42,661 nucleotides of DNA, taken from the NCBI GenBank assembly GCA_963205385.1, contig CAUJKE010000397.1, positions 1 to 42,661 on the forward strand, given 5' to 3'. The stretch is from Planctomycetota bacterium (lineage in GTDB: Bacteria; Planctomycetota; Planctomycetia; Pirellulales; Pirellulaceae). The translations under genes were made by a program, and so were the position numbers. Under the pieces are notes generated by a model, which was not told the origin of the DNA, made no database searches, and saw nothing but the letters and a program-made list of their open reading frames with translations. This document shows positions 1 to 7,396 of this stretch, piece by piece. Every line of letters starts with the position of its first letter. The first letter of the stretch is position 1.

Positions 1-164
1 TGCTCCGCAATCAGGGAGGCGGGAATCTTAATCTCTATGGCTTTTCTCCTCCCGGGTTTTGGTTGCACCGGCTCAGCCGCCGCGGTGACGGAATCGGACA
101 GAGCCGCCGCCGCGGCCGTACACGCGAGTGCCTTGAGTGCGCTCCGACGATTGATGGATTCCAT
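1..164 (-). CDS. Tat-signal protein, N-terminal part (runs off the left edge)
   Basis: Reading the minus strand from ATG at 164, 54 codons stay open to the window edge. The product begins MESINRRSALKALA and continues into an alanine-rich stretch ending SVTAAAEP, which is a twin-arginine signal (N-R-R-S-A-L-K), a hydrophobic core and a likely signal peptidase site after AAA. A GAGG lies six bases before the ATG and supports this start; a GTG four codons earlier is possible. The mature part seen is too short (KPGRRKAIEIKIPASLIAE) to name a family. Planctomycetes export many cofactor-containing enzymes this way, so an exported oxidoreductase or sugar-related enzyme is a guess only. Confidence 0.65.
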   Translation of the reverse strand, partial: MESINRRSALKALACTAAAAALSDSVTAAAEPVQPKPGRRKAIEIKIPASLIAE

Positions 165-230
165 CTGCAGCCTCACTTCCCACAAAACGGACCAGGATTC
201 AATGACCAGCCCGGCGCCGACCACGCCTGC

Positions 231-259
231 ATTGTTCGAAGGGCCGATTCCAGGGTCAA
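231..259 (-). promoter_or_regulatory. possible sigma-70 promoter for the Tat-signal gene
   Basis: On the minus strand TTGACC (259-254) is followed after 17 bases by AACAAT (236-231), about 65 bases upstream of the ATG at 164. The -35 is good and the -10 matches four of six positions. Spacing is ideal, but this is a pattern match only. Confidence 0.28.
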
Positions 260-399
260 GGGCTCGCTCAATTCCAGCGTCTGGCTATTCGCCTCCCTCT
301 CTCGAAATATCAAAATCCAGCCAATCCCCAGTTTGAGTATTCGAAGTCCGCTTGACCTCTAGCGACGGCGTCGGAACAAGCAATCATGAACGTCCCGGA

Positions 400-690
400 G
401 CCTGGCTGCCTGTTGAAAAGAGGAGCGGACTGGCGGAATTTGAACCGCCGCATGACACTCTGTCGCCCGGTTAGCCGTCACGCTTGCGCTTTTTGCGTCG
501 GCCCGGCTTTGTCTGAGGCTTTAGTTTGGTGATGTCGCTCGATGGCAGCTTGGACGACGTGGTCGAATCTTTCTACGCCGTGGCCAAAGCAAGTTCGAGC
601 GCCGCGATCCGCGCCGCTTGGGCTTCGAGCCGCGCCGTCAGGGGCCACAAGCGCGCGTAACTCAGCGATAATGCCACCCTTGCCGTCCAT
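400..690 (-). pseudogene. IS66-family transposase, decayed N-terminal remnant
   Basis: Minus-strand translation from ATG 690 gives MDGKGGIIAELRALVA. A frameshift just afterwards restores LTARLEAQAARIAALELALA, then KDSTTSSKLPSSDITK, then KPGRRKKRKRDG. This succession of a leucine/alanine coiled coil, an S-K-x-P-S-S-D segment and a lysine/arginine run before G-G-Q-P-G is the normal start of IS66 TnpC transposases. Here the frame is broken after A-L-V-A, there is a TAG after the coiled coil, and the codon expected for Gln in GGQPG is TAA. Downstream homology fades by about 400 and nothing of the catalytic domain is present. It is a dead fragment, so this end of the window has been a transposition site. 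Confidence 0.6.
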
Positions 691-762
691 TGCCGGAATA
701 TATCAAATCAGCCAAAATTACGCATCAATAATACCCACCCGTGAACGGATACCCAAAAGTAC

Positions 763-1335
763 ATGGTAAAGAAGAAAAAGGTTGGAACGAAGAATCCAGA
801 AAGAGTGACCGACTCCGACAGGTTTCCACGGATCGAACAGGCGCTGCGCCAGCGAACAAAGGCCAACATCGTAGAGTTGATTCTGAGGCTTGCCAAAGTT
901 CACGCTTCGCTGGCCCGCGATCTTGAGCAAGAGCTTGCAATTGAAAAGCCGATCAACTTGCTTGTGGGCGACATCTCATCGGCCATCGATCGCGCGACGG
1001 ACTTTGACGAGCGGCAGATGAACGACAATTTCGATGTCGATTGGCAGGCTTACGAGGATGTCGGGGAGGGACTGAAGAAGCTCATTGAACTTGGACAACT
1101 CGAAGACGCAAAATCTCTAGCGCTAAAACTAATGCAGGACGGAAGTTACCAGGTCGAGTGTAGCGACGAAGGGTTGATGACGGACGACATCCAGGACTGC
1201 TTGCGGCCCGTGATTCAGGCCGTACAATCCGCTGGCGGCAAGGAAGCAGCCAAATGGGCACTCAAGATGCTGAGTGCCGATCGTGTCGGGTTTATCTGTG
1301 ATAAAGAGTTAAACACGCTTGCGGGTCAGACATAA
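763..1335 (+). CDS. hypothetical protein, 190 aa, helical
   Basis: Open for 190 codons from ATG 763. The start is lysine-rich (MVKKKKVGTKNPERVTDS), followed by an all-helical body. A segment NIVELILRLAKVHASLARDLEQEL and a later ..DVGEGLKKLIELGQLEDAKSLALKLMQDGSYQVE.. resemble the helical repeat part found in several poorly characterised bacterial families (C-terminal parts of SWIM-finger and DUF6880-like proteins). That resemblance is from memory and not tested. No signal peptide or membrane segment. No clear Shine-Dalgarno. It stands alone between an IS66 remnant and a broken DUF559 gene, so it is probably accessory DNA. Function unknown. Confidence 0.6.
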   Translation: MVKKKKVGTKNPERVTDSDRFPRIEQALRQRTKANIVELILRLAKVHASLARDLEQELAIEKPINLLVGDISSAIDRATDFDERQMNDNFDVDWQAYEDVGEGLKKLIELGQLEDAKSLALKLMQDGSYQVECSDEGLMTDDIQDCLRPVIQAVQSAGGKEAAKWALKMLSADRVGFICDKELNTLAGQT

Positions 1336-1691
1336 GCGATTACCCGTACGTCGTTTTTCAAGCCGTAGATCGGCCGCTCCAGAACCAGGAATTCGCCTAT
1401 GCTGAACGGCAGTCGTCACGCGCAGATAGATCGCGATGGTCGCTGCCGTGCGACTGGCGATTATTCAAAGAAAGTGAGAGTATGAATGAAATGGGAGCAC
1501 GCGATTACCCCCACTAGTCGGACAAGACGGCTATTGAACTGTTCTGGCGAGGCCTGATGACCTTCCTTGAGCCATTGGCTGAAAAGTACGAAGCACTTGC
1601 GACGATCTCATCCCAGCGATCGACTTCCCACTTCTGTTTCGAATGACCGGCTTCTTATCCTACTCATGACCTCGTTCGTTAACTCTACTGA
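1336..1691. other. non-coding stretch without a recognisable gene
   Basis: About 350 bases between the 190-aa hypothetical gene and the DUF559 remnant. Short open frames occur, but none has a family signature, a ribosome site or a convincing start. Given the broken genes on both sides, it most likely contains the scrambled upstream part of the DUF559 gene. Confidence 0.4.
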
Positions 1692-1985
1692 ACCAGGAAG
1701 TCGAATGATTCGAATGTCGAGTCGCCGATTCCGTTCGATGGCTGGGGCAACATGGAAGTTGATTTGCTCGACTCAAAAGCCCGCCTGGCCATTGAACTAG
1801 ATGGCGGTCAGCACTTCGCAAATGCTGACGCCTATCGCCGCGACCGCCGCAAAGATGCCCTGCTTCAGGAACACGGCTATTTCGTTTTGCGGTTCCTGGT
1901 AGAAGACGTCGGTAAGCGACTCGACATGATCCTGGACGCGATCCTGCGAGTGCTCGCCTTGCGTGATCGAGGAGGACCGGATTGA
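1692..1985 (+). pseudogene. DUF559 (PD-(D/E)XK-like) domain protein, 5'-truncated remnant
   Basis: The frame opens after a TGA at 1689 and reads SPIPFDGWGNMEVDLLDSKA, then RLAIELDGGQH..AYRRDRRKDALLQEHGYFVLRFLVEDVGKRL. This is the conserved C-terminal block of DUF559 proteins, a small endonuclease-like fold: the (M)EVDLL aspartate, the ELDG motif, the RRDRRKDALL helix and the VLRF strand are all present. The usual N-terminal half (often an AbiEi-like or restriction-linked domain) is missing upstream in any frame. An internal ATG at 1752 would allow a 77-residue protein, so a trimmed but translated domain is possible. The last bases overlap the TTG start of the next gene. Confidence 0.55.
1970..1975 (+). 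promoter_or_regulatory. strong ribosome binding site AGGAGG for a TTG start
   Basis: AGGAGG at 1970-1975 lies six bases before TTG 1982. It sits inside the end of the DUF559 frame and decides the unusual start codon of the next gene. Confidence 0.5.
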
Positions 1986-2221
1986 AGCCCAATGCTCCCC
2001 ATTATCGACGATTCAAAACGATCAAAGTGATCGAGGCCACACTGGCCGGTCCTGCCGTTATTTTGAATTCGTTTATCGCCTCACCAACGCTACACAAGAT
2101 CATTCCGATGCGGGGCATGGGAATGACCAAGGCGGAACTGCAAGAGTGCCACGTGCTGTTTCATAAGGACGACAAGGAAACGTATATCAAGGCGTTGTTA
2201 GAAAAGGTCGTAACGACATAA
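1982..2221 (+). CDS. small hypothetical protein, 79 aa, TTG start
   Basis: The gene begins with TTG 1982, overlapping the TGA of the DUF559 frame (TTGA), with a perfect AGGAGG six bases upstream. The product (MKPNAPHYRRFKTIKVIEATLAGPAVILNSFIASPTL.., ending ..HKDDKETYIKALLEKVVTT) has a basic N-terminus, one weakly hydrophobic stretch around residues 18-35 and a charged helical C-terminus. I recognise no family. The overlap suggests translation coupled to the upstream frame, which speaks against both being simple debris. An accessory partner of the DUF559 protein is possible but unproven. Confidence 0.45.
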   Translation: MKPNAPHYRRFKTIKVIEATLAGPAVILNSFIASPTLHKIIPMRGMGMTKAELQECHVLFHKDDKETYIKALLEKVVTT

Positions 2222-2366
2222 GGCTGGGTGCGAGGTAGGTAGCGATACTTGAGTATTATGGATCTGTTTCGGATTTCCTTGGACTTTGGAACTTGGGATT
2301 TTCTGCCTGGCGGATCTTGTTCACAGCAGCGCTCCGCCGCCGGCACTCCGGCGTCTGCCTGCGACT

Positions 2367-3266
2367 CTACGCGGCGTCCGCCCATTGCTCGGCCTGGCCG
2401 TCCTCGAGCGCGACGATGGTGATGCCGTGGCGGTTGGCGAAGTCGATGAACTGGGGCTGGTCGATGAGGATGGTCAGTCCGGCCTCCACGGCGAGCACTT
2501 TACCGCCGGCGGCGACCATCGACTCGAGCGTGCCGATGCCGATCGTGGGGACGTCGAATCGCATGTCCTGGTCGGGCTTGGCGACCTTGACGACCGTAAA
2601 GCCCCCCTGCGAGCAAATCTCGCCCGCACGGCGGATGCAGAGATCGGTCCCTTCGATGGCTTCGACCGCGATCACCGCGAGCCCTTTCACGGCCACGCTT
2701 TGCCCCACGTCAAGCCGGCCCATTTCCTTCGCGAGTCGCCAGCCAAATTCGATATCCTTGCGCTGTGCCTGCGATAAGCGCCGGCCGGCGAGATGTCCAT
2801 ATTTCACGAGTAACTCCGGAGCAAAATCGGTCGCGGGGGCGAACTGAATTCCATCCTTGGCGAACTCCTCGACCACGATGCCGAGCAGCGTATCATCGCG
2901 GCGGTCGCGCGTCTTCCAGATCCAACTCGGGGCAAACGCTTGCGCGCAGCGCCAGTCGGGTAAATGTTTCAGCCAGGCCATGCGCTGGAACAAGACCACC
3001 TTATGAATCTTCCCCGCCATGGTCGCCTGGGTTACTCGTTGCTGTTTGAAGTAGCGGAGCGCGGCGCCGAGTTTAGCGAGCCCGACCTCGTGATAGACCT
3101 CGCAGAGCGGCGCGAGATCCTGATCGGCATGGTCCTTGATTCCCAGGCCGACTACCGAGTGACCGGCGCGCACGAGCTCTTCCGCCACGAGCAGCGGAAA
3201 GCGTCCCCAACCGGCGACAAGGCCGATTCTGGTGGGAACGGGAGATGTGCGGATGGTGGTCGTCAT
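2367..3266 (-). CDS. lpxI: LpxI, UDP-2,3-diacylglucosamine pyrophosphatase (DUF1009)
   Basis: The 299-residue product has the hallmark LpxI start RIGLVAGWGRFPLLVAEEL, followed by VVGLGIKDHAD, GLAKLGAALRYFKQQRVTQATMAGKIHK, then the C-terminal catalytic half with DDTLLG, GQSVAVKGLAVIAVEAIEGTD and VVKVAKPDQDMRFDVPTIGIGTLE. LpxI cleaves UDP-2,3-diacylglucosamine to lipid X in lipid A synthesis, in organisms lacking LpxH. I chose ATG 3266 (MTTTIRTSPVPTRIGLV) because it leaves 28 bases after the lpxD stop and gives the usual family length. An upstream GTG at 3326, overlapping lpxD and preceded by a GAGGAGG, would add 20 residues without homology. It follows lpxD on the same strand, almost certainly in one operon. 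Confidence 0.9.
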   Translation of the reverse strand: MTTTIRTSPVPTRIGLVAGWGRFPLLVAEELVRAGHSVVGLGIKDHADQDLAPLCEVYHEVGLAKLGAALRYFKQQRVTQATMAGKIHKVVLFQRMAWLKHLPDWRCAQAFAPSWIWKTRDRRDDTLLGIVVEEFAKDGIQFAPATDFAPELLVKYGHLAGRRLSQAQRKDIEFGWRLAKEMGRLDVGQSVAVKGLAVIAVEAIEGTDLCIRRAGEICSQGGFTVVKVAKPDQDMRFDVPTIGIGTLESMVAAGGKVLAVEAGLTILIDQPQFIDFANRHGITIVALEDGQAEQWADAA

Positions 3267-3294
3267 GGGCAGCCAGAATATCGGATTTGAGTTC

Positions 3295-4350
3295 TCACGC
3301 CGCTTCACCGCGCCGCTCTCCTTCACTTCCCTCCTCCAACTGTGCGACTTTGCGTTTAAGTTCCTTGAACTCCTTGCGCATCTGGGGGATTTTGGTGAGA
3401 CCGATCAAGCTTTGAAAGTACTCGCGCTCGGGTCCGGCGGGAATGCCGACATACACGGCGTCGGCGGGAACGTCGTTCATCACGCCCCCCTTGGCGCCGA
3501 TCTTCGCCCGGTGCCCGATGTGGACGTGGTCGCGAATGCCGACTTGCCCCGCCAGGACGACGTAGTCGCCGGTCGAGGAACTACCGGCAATGCCAACCTG
3601 CGAGCAGATGAGGTTATGTTTCCCGAGGCGGACATTGTGGGCGATCATGACCTGGTTGTCGATCTTGGTTCCCTCGCCGATGTAGGTCGCGCCGTAGGTG
3701 CCGCGATCGATCGTCGTGGCCGCGCCCACTTCAACGCGCGGGCCGAGTTCGACATAACCTAACTGAGCGCTGATCTCGTGCCGCCCCGAGGCGAACGAAT
3801 AGCCAAAGCCGTACGCGCCCAAGATAGAGCCTGCGTGCAGGATGCATTCAGGCCCGACGATGGTATGTTCGTACAAGACGCAATTGGGAAAGATGGTTGT
3901 CCCCGCGCCAATGCGGGCGCCGCTCATGATGACGACGCCGGAGTGAATGGTGCAGCCGGCGCCGATTTCGACATCGTCGCCGATCGTCACGCCGGCGGCG
4001 ACTTCAACATCCTCGGCCAGGCGGGCGGTGGGGCTGATGTGGGCCGCGGGACTAAGGCCGCGGCGCAGACTGCGCGGCGCGGGGCGAAAATGGGTGACGA
4101 TTTTAGCGAACGCCGCATGAACCTGCGGAACTTGAATCTGCGGCAACGTGGTCGTGGCGGTGGATTCGGCCACGAGCACGGCCGAGGCTGAGCACGAGGC
4201 CAATTGCTTGAGCGCCTGCTCTCCCTCGGCGAAGGTGATTTCGCCGCGAGTCGCGTCGCGAATGATGTTCGCGCCGGTAATCACGATGTGGCCATCGCCT
4301 GTCAGCGTTCCACCGACAAGCGCCGCGATCTCGCGCAGCGTAAGGGACAT
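3295..4350 (-). CDS. lpxD: LpxD, UDP-3-O-acylglucosamine N-acyltransferase
   Basis: 351 residues, normal for LpxD. An N-terminal uridine-binding domain (MSLTLREIAALVGGTLTGDG.., ..GEITFAEGEQALKQL..) is followed by a left-handed beta-helix of hexapeptide repeats (VEVAAGVTIGDDVEIGAGCTIHSGVVI.., ..IGAGTTIFPNCVLYEHTIVG..) and a C-terminal coiled helix (..KEFKELKRKVAQLEEG). The catalytic His region is NQVMIAHNVRLGKHNLIC. The enzyme adds the second acyl chain (N-linked) to UDP-3-O-acylglucosamine in lipid A synthesis in the cytoplasm. AAAGGAG eight bases before the ATG supports the start. It is the first gene of a lpxD-lpxI unit, divergent from the GT87-like gene. Confidence 0.95.
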   Translation of the reverse strand: MSLTLREIAALVGGTLTGDGHIVITGANIIRDATRGEITFAEGEQALKQLASCSASAVLVAESTATTTLPQIQVPQVHAAFAKIVTHFRPAPRSLRRGLSPAAHISPTARLAEDVEVAAGVTIGDDVEIGAGCTIHSGVVIMSGARIGAGTTIFPNCVLYEHTIVGPECILHAGSILGAYGFGYSFASGRHEISAQLGYVELGPRVEVGAATTIDRGTYGATYIGEGTKIDNQVMIAHNVRLGKHNLICSQVGIAGSSSTGDYVVLAGQVGIRDHVHIGHRAKIGAKGGVMNDVPADAVYVGIPAGPEREYFQSLIGLTKIPQMRKEFKELKRKVAQLEEGSEGERRGEAA

Positions 4351-4531
4351 AGGTCGACTCCTTTCGACAGGGGGTGTGGATCCGCGGTCGCGTCATCCTG
4401 AAGGGAGGGTAATGTAGCCTAGGCGAACGCGCAGCGACAAGAGCAAGCGCACGCGCGGCGTTTGCTAGCATAAATTGCACTTGTCGCAGACGCTGAAATC
4501 AGGGAACTTAGCCCCTTGGAGGGACCGAAGC

Positions 4532-5740
4532 ATGAGATGGCAAGATGCCTGGCAGGATACGCGCGTGTTGGCGGCCGTGTTTGTGTTGTTGGCGCTCGTG
4601 TTGGGATTGGATAAGTACGCGCGCGGCGCGCGCGAGGAACTTGGCCCCGCCGCGACACACTACAACAACTTCGTGATCTACGGCAACTCGGCCGCCCATC
4701 TAAGGGAAGGTGAAAACCTTTATCAGCCTTGGCCCCACAAGCAGTTCGACCTGTTCATGTACAGCCCGACATTCGCGGCCTGTTTCTGGCCGCTGACCAT
4801 GCTCCCCACGGTGATTGGTCTGTGTCTGTGGAATATCGGCGGGGCGCTAGTGCTGTTATTTGCGTTCCGTAGTCTACCGGTTAGCAGCGCGGCATCGGCC
4901 GCGATGGCCTGGCTCGTCGTCAAGGATTTGATGACCACTTTGCAGAACTCGCAAGCCAACGCCTTGACGGCCGGCCTCATCATTCTCGCCGTGGCGTATT
5001 GGGAGCGCGAGCGCTGGTGGTCGGCCGGGAGCGCGCTGGCGATGTCCTTCTACATCAAGCTGTTTGGCGCGGTGGCGGGGATCCTGTGGCTGATGTATCC
5101 GCACCGCAAGCGTTCGCTGACGGCCATTGTTGGTTCGCTCGTCGTGTGGGGTTTGCTGCCGCTCCTCGTCACGACCCCTGCCCTCTTAGCATGGCAGTAT
5201 CAGAACTTTGGAACCATGCTCCGGGCGGTGCATAGCGAATCCCTCGGTATGTCGGTGATGGGAATTTTGCAGGCGTGGTGCGGCCTGAGCGGGCATAAGA
5301 TGTGGACGGTGCTCATCGGCGGCGTGCTGTTGATGCTCCCGTTGGCGCGGGTACGGCAGCATCGCGCGAAAGAGTTTCGCCTGGGGATGCTTGCGAGCGT
5401 GTTGTTATGGGTGGTGCTGTTCAACCACAAGGCCGAATCGCCGACGTTCGTGATTGCCGCGGCTGGAATGGCGATTTGGTTTTGTTCGCAAGCATTCAGT
5501 CGCGTCAACGCCGCGCTCGTCGCGGTGATGATTCTGATGACGAGCTTCGGCGCTAGCGATTTATATCCCGATTGGCTGCAAGACCAATGGATTTTCCCCT
5601 ACCATCTCCGCGTGCTCCCTCCGCTGGCGATTTGGATCAAGCTCCAGACGGAGCTATGGACCCGACAGTATGCGTCGCGCGACGAAGTCGTCACGACTAG
5701 CTCGCCGAGGGAAGTTCCGCCGCGATTAAGAGCGGCATAG
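4532..5740 (+). CDS. GT87/DUF2029-like polytopic membrane glycosyltransferase
   Basis: 402 residues with roughly eight to ten hydrophobic segments. An N-terminal membrane helix (TRVLAAVFVLLALVLGLDKY) is followed by a soluble loop with NNFVIYGNSAAHLREGENLYQPWPHKQFDLFMYSPTFA, matching the YxxP loop of the GT87 (DUF2029) polyprenyl-phosphate-mannose-dependent transferases. These enzymes act in the membrane and move a lipid-linked sugar to an extracytoplasmic acceptor; donor and acceptor here are unknown. I chose ATG 4532 because GGAGGG lies nine bases upstream; an in-frame TTG at 4475 is less likely. A DPM-like synthase that could supply the lipid-linked donor lies at 11952-12737. Confidence 0.75.
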   Translation: MRWQDAWQDTRVLAAVFVLLALVLGLDKYARGAREELGPAATHYNNFVIYGNSAAHLREGENLYQPWPHKQFDLFMYSPTFAACFWPLTMLPTVIGLCLWNIGGALVLLFAFRSLPVSSAASAAMAWLVVKDLMTTLQNSQANALTAGLIILAVAYWERERWWSAGSALAMSFYIKLFGAVAGILWLMYPHRKRSLTAIVGSLVVWGLLPLLVTTPALLAWQYQNFGTMLRAVHSESLGMSVMGILQAWCGLSGHKMWTVLIGGVLLMLPLARVRQHRAKEFRLGMLASVLLWVVLFNHKAESPTFVIAAAGMAIWFCSQAFSRVNAALVAVMILMTSFGASDLYPDWLQDQWIFPYHLRVLPPLAIWIKLQTELWTRQYASRDEVVTTSSPREVPPRLRAA

Positions 5741-5754
5741 GGCTTCGTCGGCTG

Positions 5755-6618
5755 CTAACCCAATTGTTTGCCGAGTTCGTAGATTTCCGGCGCGTCGAGC
5801 ACGAGATTGTTCGCGGTAAAGAGGTGGCGAATGGCCGCCTTGTGGATTTTCATCTTCGTACCGCCGACGCCGATCGCGCCATAGCAGAGGACGCCGTCGC
5901 GTTCGACCCCGCGATCCATGACTTCAATTCCTTCAATTCCGGCTGGCGGTACGGCGTTGAGGTCGATGGCGATGCGCAGCTTGTTTGCAGCCTTGCGCAG
6001 GCCGCTGGAAATCAACTCGACCCCTGCGGCACCGGCGGCAATTACGATCTGGCAATCCGTGATCGCTTCCGCTGTTTGCGCGGGCTGGCCGGCGCTATGC
6101 GCCGAGAGCAACGCCTGATCGACATGCTGGCCGATCGCCGCGCAGGCCGCTTGGGCGTGCTCCAAGGCGCGCGAGGTGATGCGAACCTGCGCCCCTTCGG
6201 CCGCCAAGAGTCGGGCGACGCGTTGCCCGACCGGACCGGTGCCGCCGAGGACCGCCGCAGTCGCGCCTTTGAGTTCCAAATGCTTGCGCGCGGCCAAAAC
6301 GGCCGCCGCCGCCGTGGTGTTGGCGCCATTGGCATCGAGCATGACCGAGACGCGCATCGGTCCGAAAAAACAACGTTGTACGGCCTCGAGCAGGTTTTCA
6401 CCGCTGGAGACATCGGAGCCGCCAATGAAGATGGCCGTGCTCTTGAGGTCGTCCGGCCCGCGCGTGAACATCGCGCCGTGGATCAATTCTCGCACGCGCG
6501 TCGGTTCGACATCCTGATATTGCAAGAGCTGATCCACGTCGGCATCGATCGCGACCACCGCGTCAAACACGCTGGCCGCTGGATCGCAATCGAGTTGAAG
6601 CAGGATCTTGCGTTTCAT
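5755..6618 (-). CDS. mtdB: MtdB-type methylene-tetrahydromethanopterin dehydrogenase
   Basis: 287 residues, the normal length. The start KRKILLQLDCDPAASVFDAVVAIDADVDQLLQY is the typical MtdA/MtdB N-terminus. The substrate side has TRGPDDLKSTAIFIGGSDV, and the Rossmann motif is AVLGGTGPVGQRVARLLAAEGA followed by ITSRALEHAQ. It oxidises methylene-H4MPT to methenyl-H4MPT with NAD(P)+ in cytosolic formaldehyde oxidation or C1 transfer. It follows fae on the same strand across a 79-base gap containing a long palindrome. MtdA (H4F or H4MPT with NADP) and MtdB cannot be separated from sequence by eye; the fae neighbour favours MtdB. Confidence 0.88.
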   Translation of the reverse strand: MKRKILLQLDCDPAASVFDAVVAIDADVDQLLQYQDVEPTRVRELIHGAMFTRGPDDLKSTAIFIGGSDVSSGENLLEAVQRCFFGPMRVSVMLDANGANTTAAAAVLAARKHLELKGATAAVLGGTGPVGQRVARLLAAEGAQVRITSRALEHAQAACAAIGQHVDQALLSAHSAGQPAQTAEAITDCQIVIAAGAAGVELISSGLRKAANKLRIAIDLNAVPPAGIEGIEVMDRGVERDGVLCYGAIGVGGTKMKIHKAAIRHLFTANNLVLDAPEIYELGKQLG

Positions 6619-6647
6619 GGCTTTTCGTTACGCGCGATGCGGTGGTC

Positions 6648-6675
6648 GCAATGGGGAGCCATGGCTCCCCATTGC
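6648..6675. repeat. 28-bp perfect palindrome between fae and mtdB
   Basis: GCAATGGGGAGCCA is followed directly by its exact reverse complement, giving 14-bp arms with no spacer. There is no T-run after it on either strand, so it is not a standard intrinsic terminator. It lies in the fae-mtdB gap and would form a hairpin in the joint transcript, possibly shielding fae mRNA or damping mtdB expression. A protein-binding dyad is the alternative. Confidence 0.7.
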
Positions 6676-6697
6676 TGAATTGCTGCGATAACCAATC

Positions 6698-7192
6698 CTA
6701 GAACCCGCGGAAGGGGTGAACTTGTTCCTTGCCGGCGAGCACTTCGTCCACCGTAGGCTTGCCGGTCATGGCGCACTTGATGGACAGCTTGGTGGCTTCG
6801 TAATTGTATTCGTAAATCTTCTTGTCGTCGGCCGCAGCCGGATGAATGAAGACGCCGCAGACGATGACGAGCTCTTCCGCCTGATCCTTAGGAATGACGC
6901 CGTCGGCGACGGAATCGGCAACCGCTTTGGCGACAGCGGCTTGTGCGGGGCCGAACATTTGCACGGCTTGCTTCATCCCCTTGATCGTGACTTTCGTAAT
7001 CATGACCGTGGACGGCTTGACCGCCAGGTTGGGAGTGATGACCGCTAACAGATTGTTGTGCCCTTCGCTTTGGCGGGCCAGCGCGTTGGCGAAAGCAACG
7101 CCGACTGGGCCGTTTTTGTCGCCGATCAATAGGTCAATATGGGCAATTTCGTTCCCTTCGCCGACAAGGCCTTCCCCAATGAACATCGACAT
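6698..7192 (-). CDS. fae: Formaldehyde-activating enzyme (Fae)
   Basis: 164 residues, matching the family across its length: IGEGLVGEGNEIAHIDLLIG with the catalytic histidine region, then AFANALARQSEGHNNLLAVI, TPNLAVKPSTVMITKVTIKG, MKQAVQMFGPAQAAVAKAVA, VFIHPAAADDKKIYEYNYEA and TVDEVLAGKEQVHPFRGF. Fae condenses formaldehyde with tetrahydromethanopterin. The start MSMFIGEG at ATG 7192 has GGAG eight bases upstream; a longer upstream reading frame has no homology and is not coding. First gene of a fae-mtdB unit, divergent from the ATP-grasp gene. H4MPT-linked C1 enzymes are known in planctomycetes; their physiological role there (detoxification or C1 interconversion) remains unsettled. Confidence 0.95.
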   Translation of the reverse strand: MSMFIGEGLVGEGNEIAHIDLLIGDKNGPVGVAFANALARQSEGHNNLLAVITPNLAVKPSTVMITKVTIKGMKQAVQMFGPAQAAVAKAVADSVADGVIPKDQAEELVIVCGVFIHPAAADDKKIYEYNYEATKLSIKCAMTGKPTVDEVLAGKEQVHPFRGF

Positions 7193-7396
7193 GTGCGAAT
7201 CTCCGTGGTTTATTAGTGGGTGTTCTTCCGCCGCTGGTAAGACAAGCCGTGAGGGTAACAAACTAGCGGCCAATTGCAACCGGACACGAGCGGCGGGGGA
7301 TTTTGGATTTTGGCCATCGGACTGACAATTGCGGCCTAAAATTCGACGCTTCGGTCCGTTTTGAGCGGGTATTTTACATTCCATGAAGCATGTCCC

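Noticed and set aside
425..475. tRNA 3'-end-like sequence on the minus strand (GGCGGTTCAAATTCCGCC with an apparent class II variable arm)
   Set aside because: No matching D arm, anticodon arm or 5' acceptor strand is present upstream, and the same bases continue the IS66 transposase reading (KRKRDG-stop-PG). The T-arm look is coincidental.
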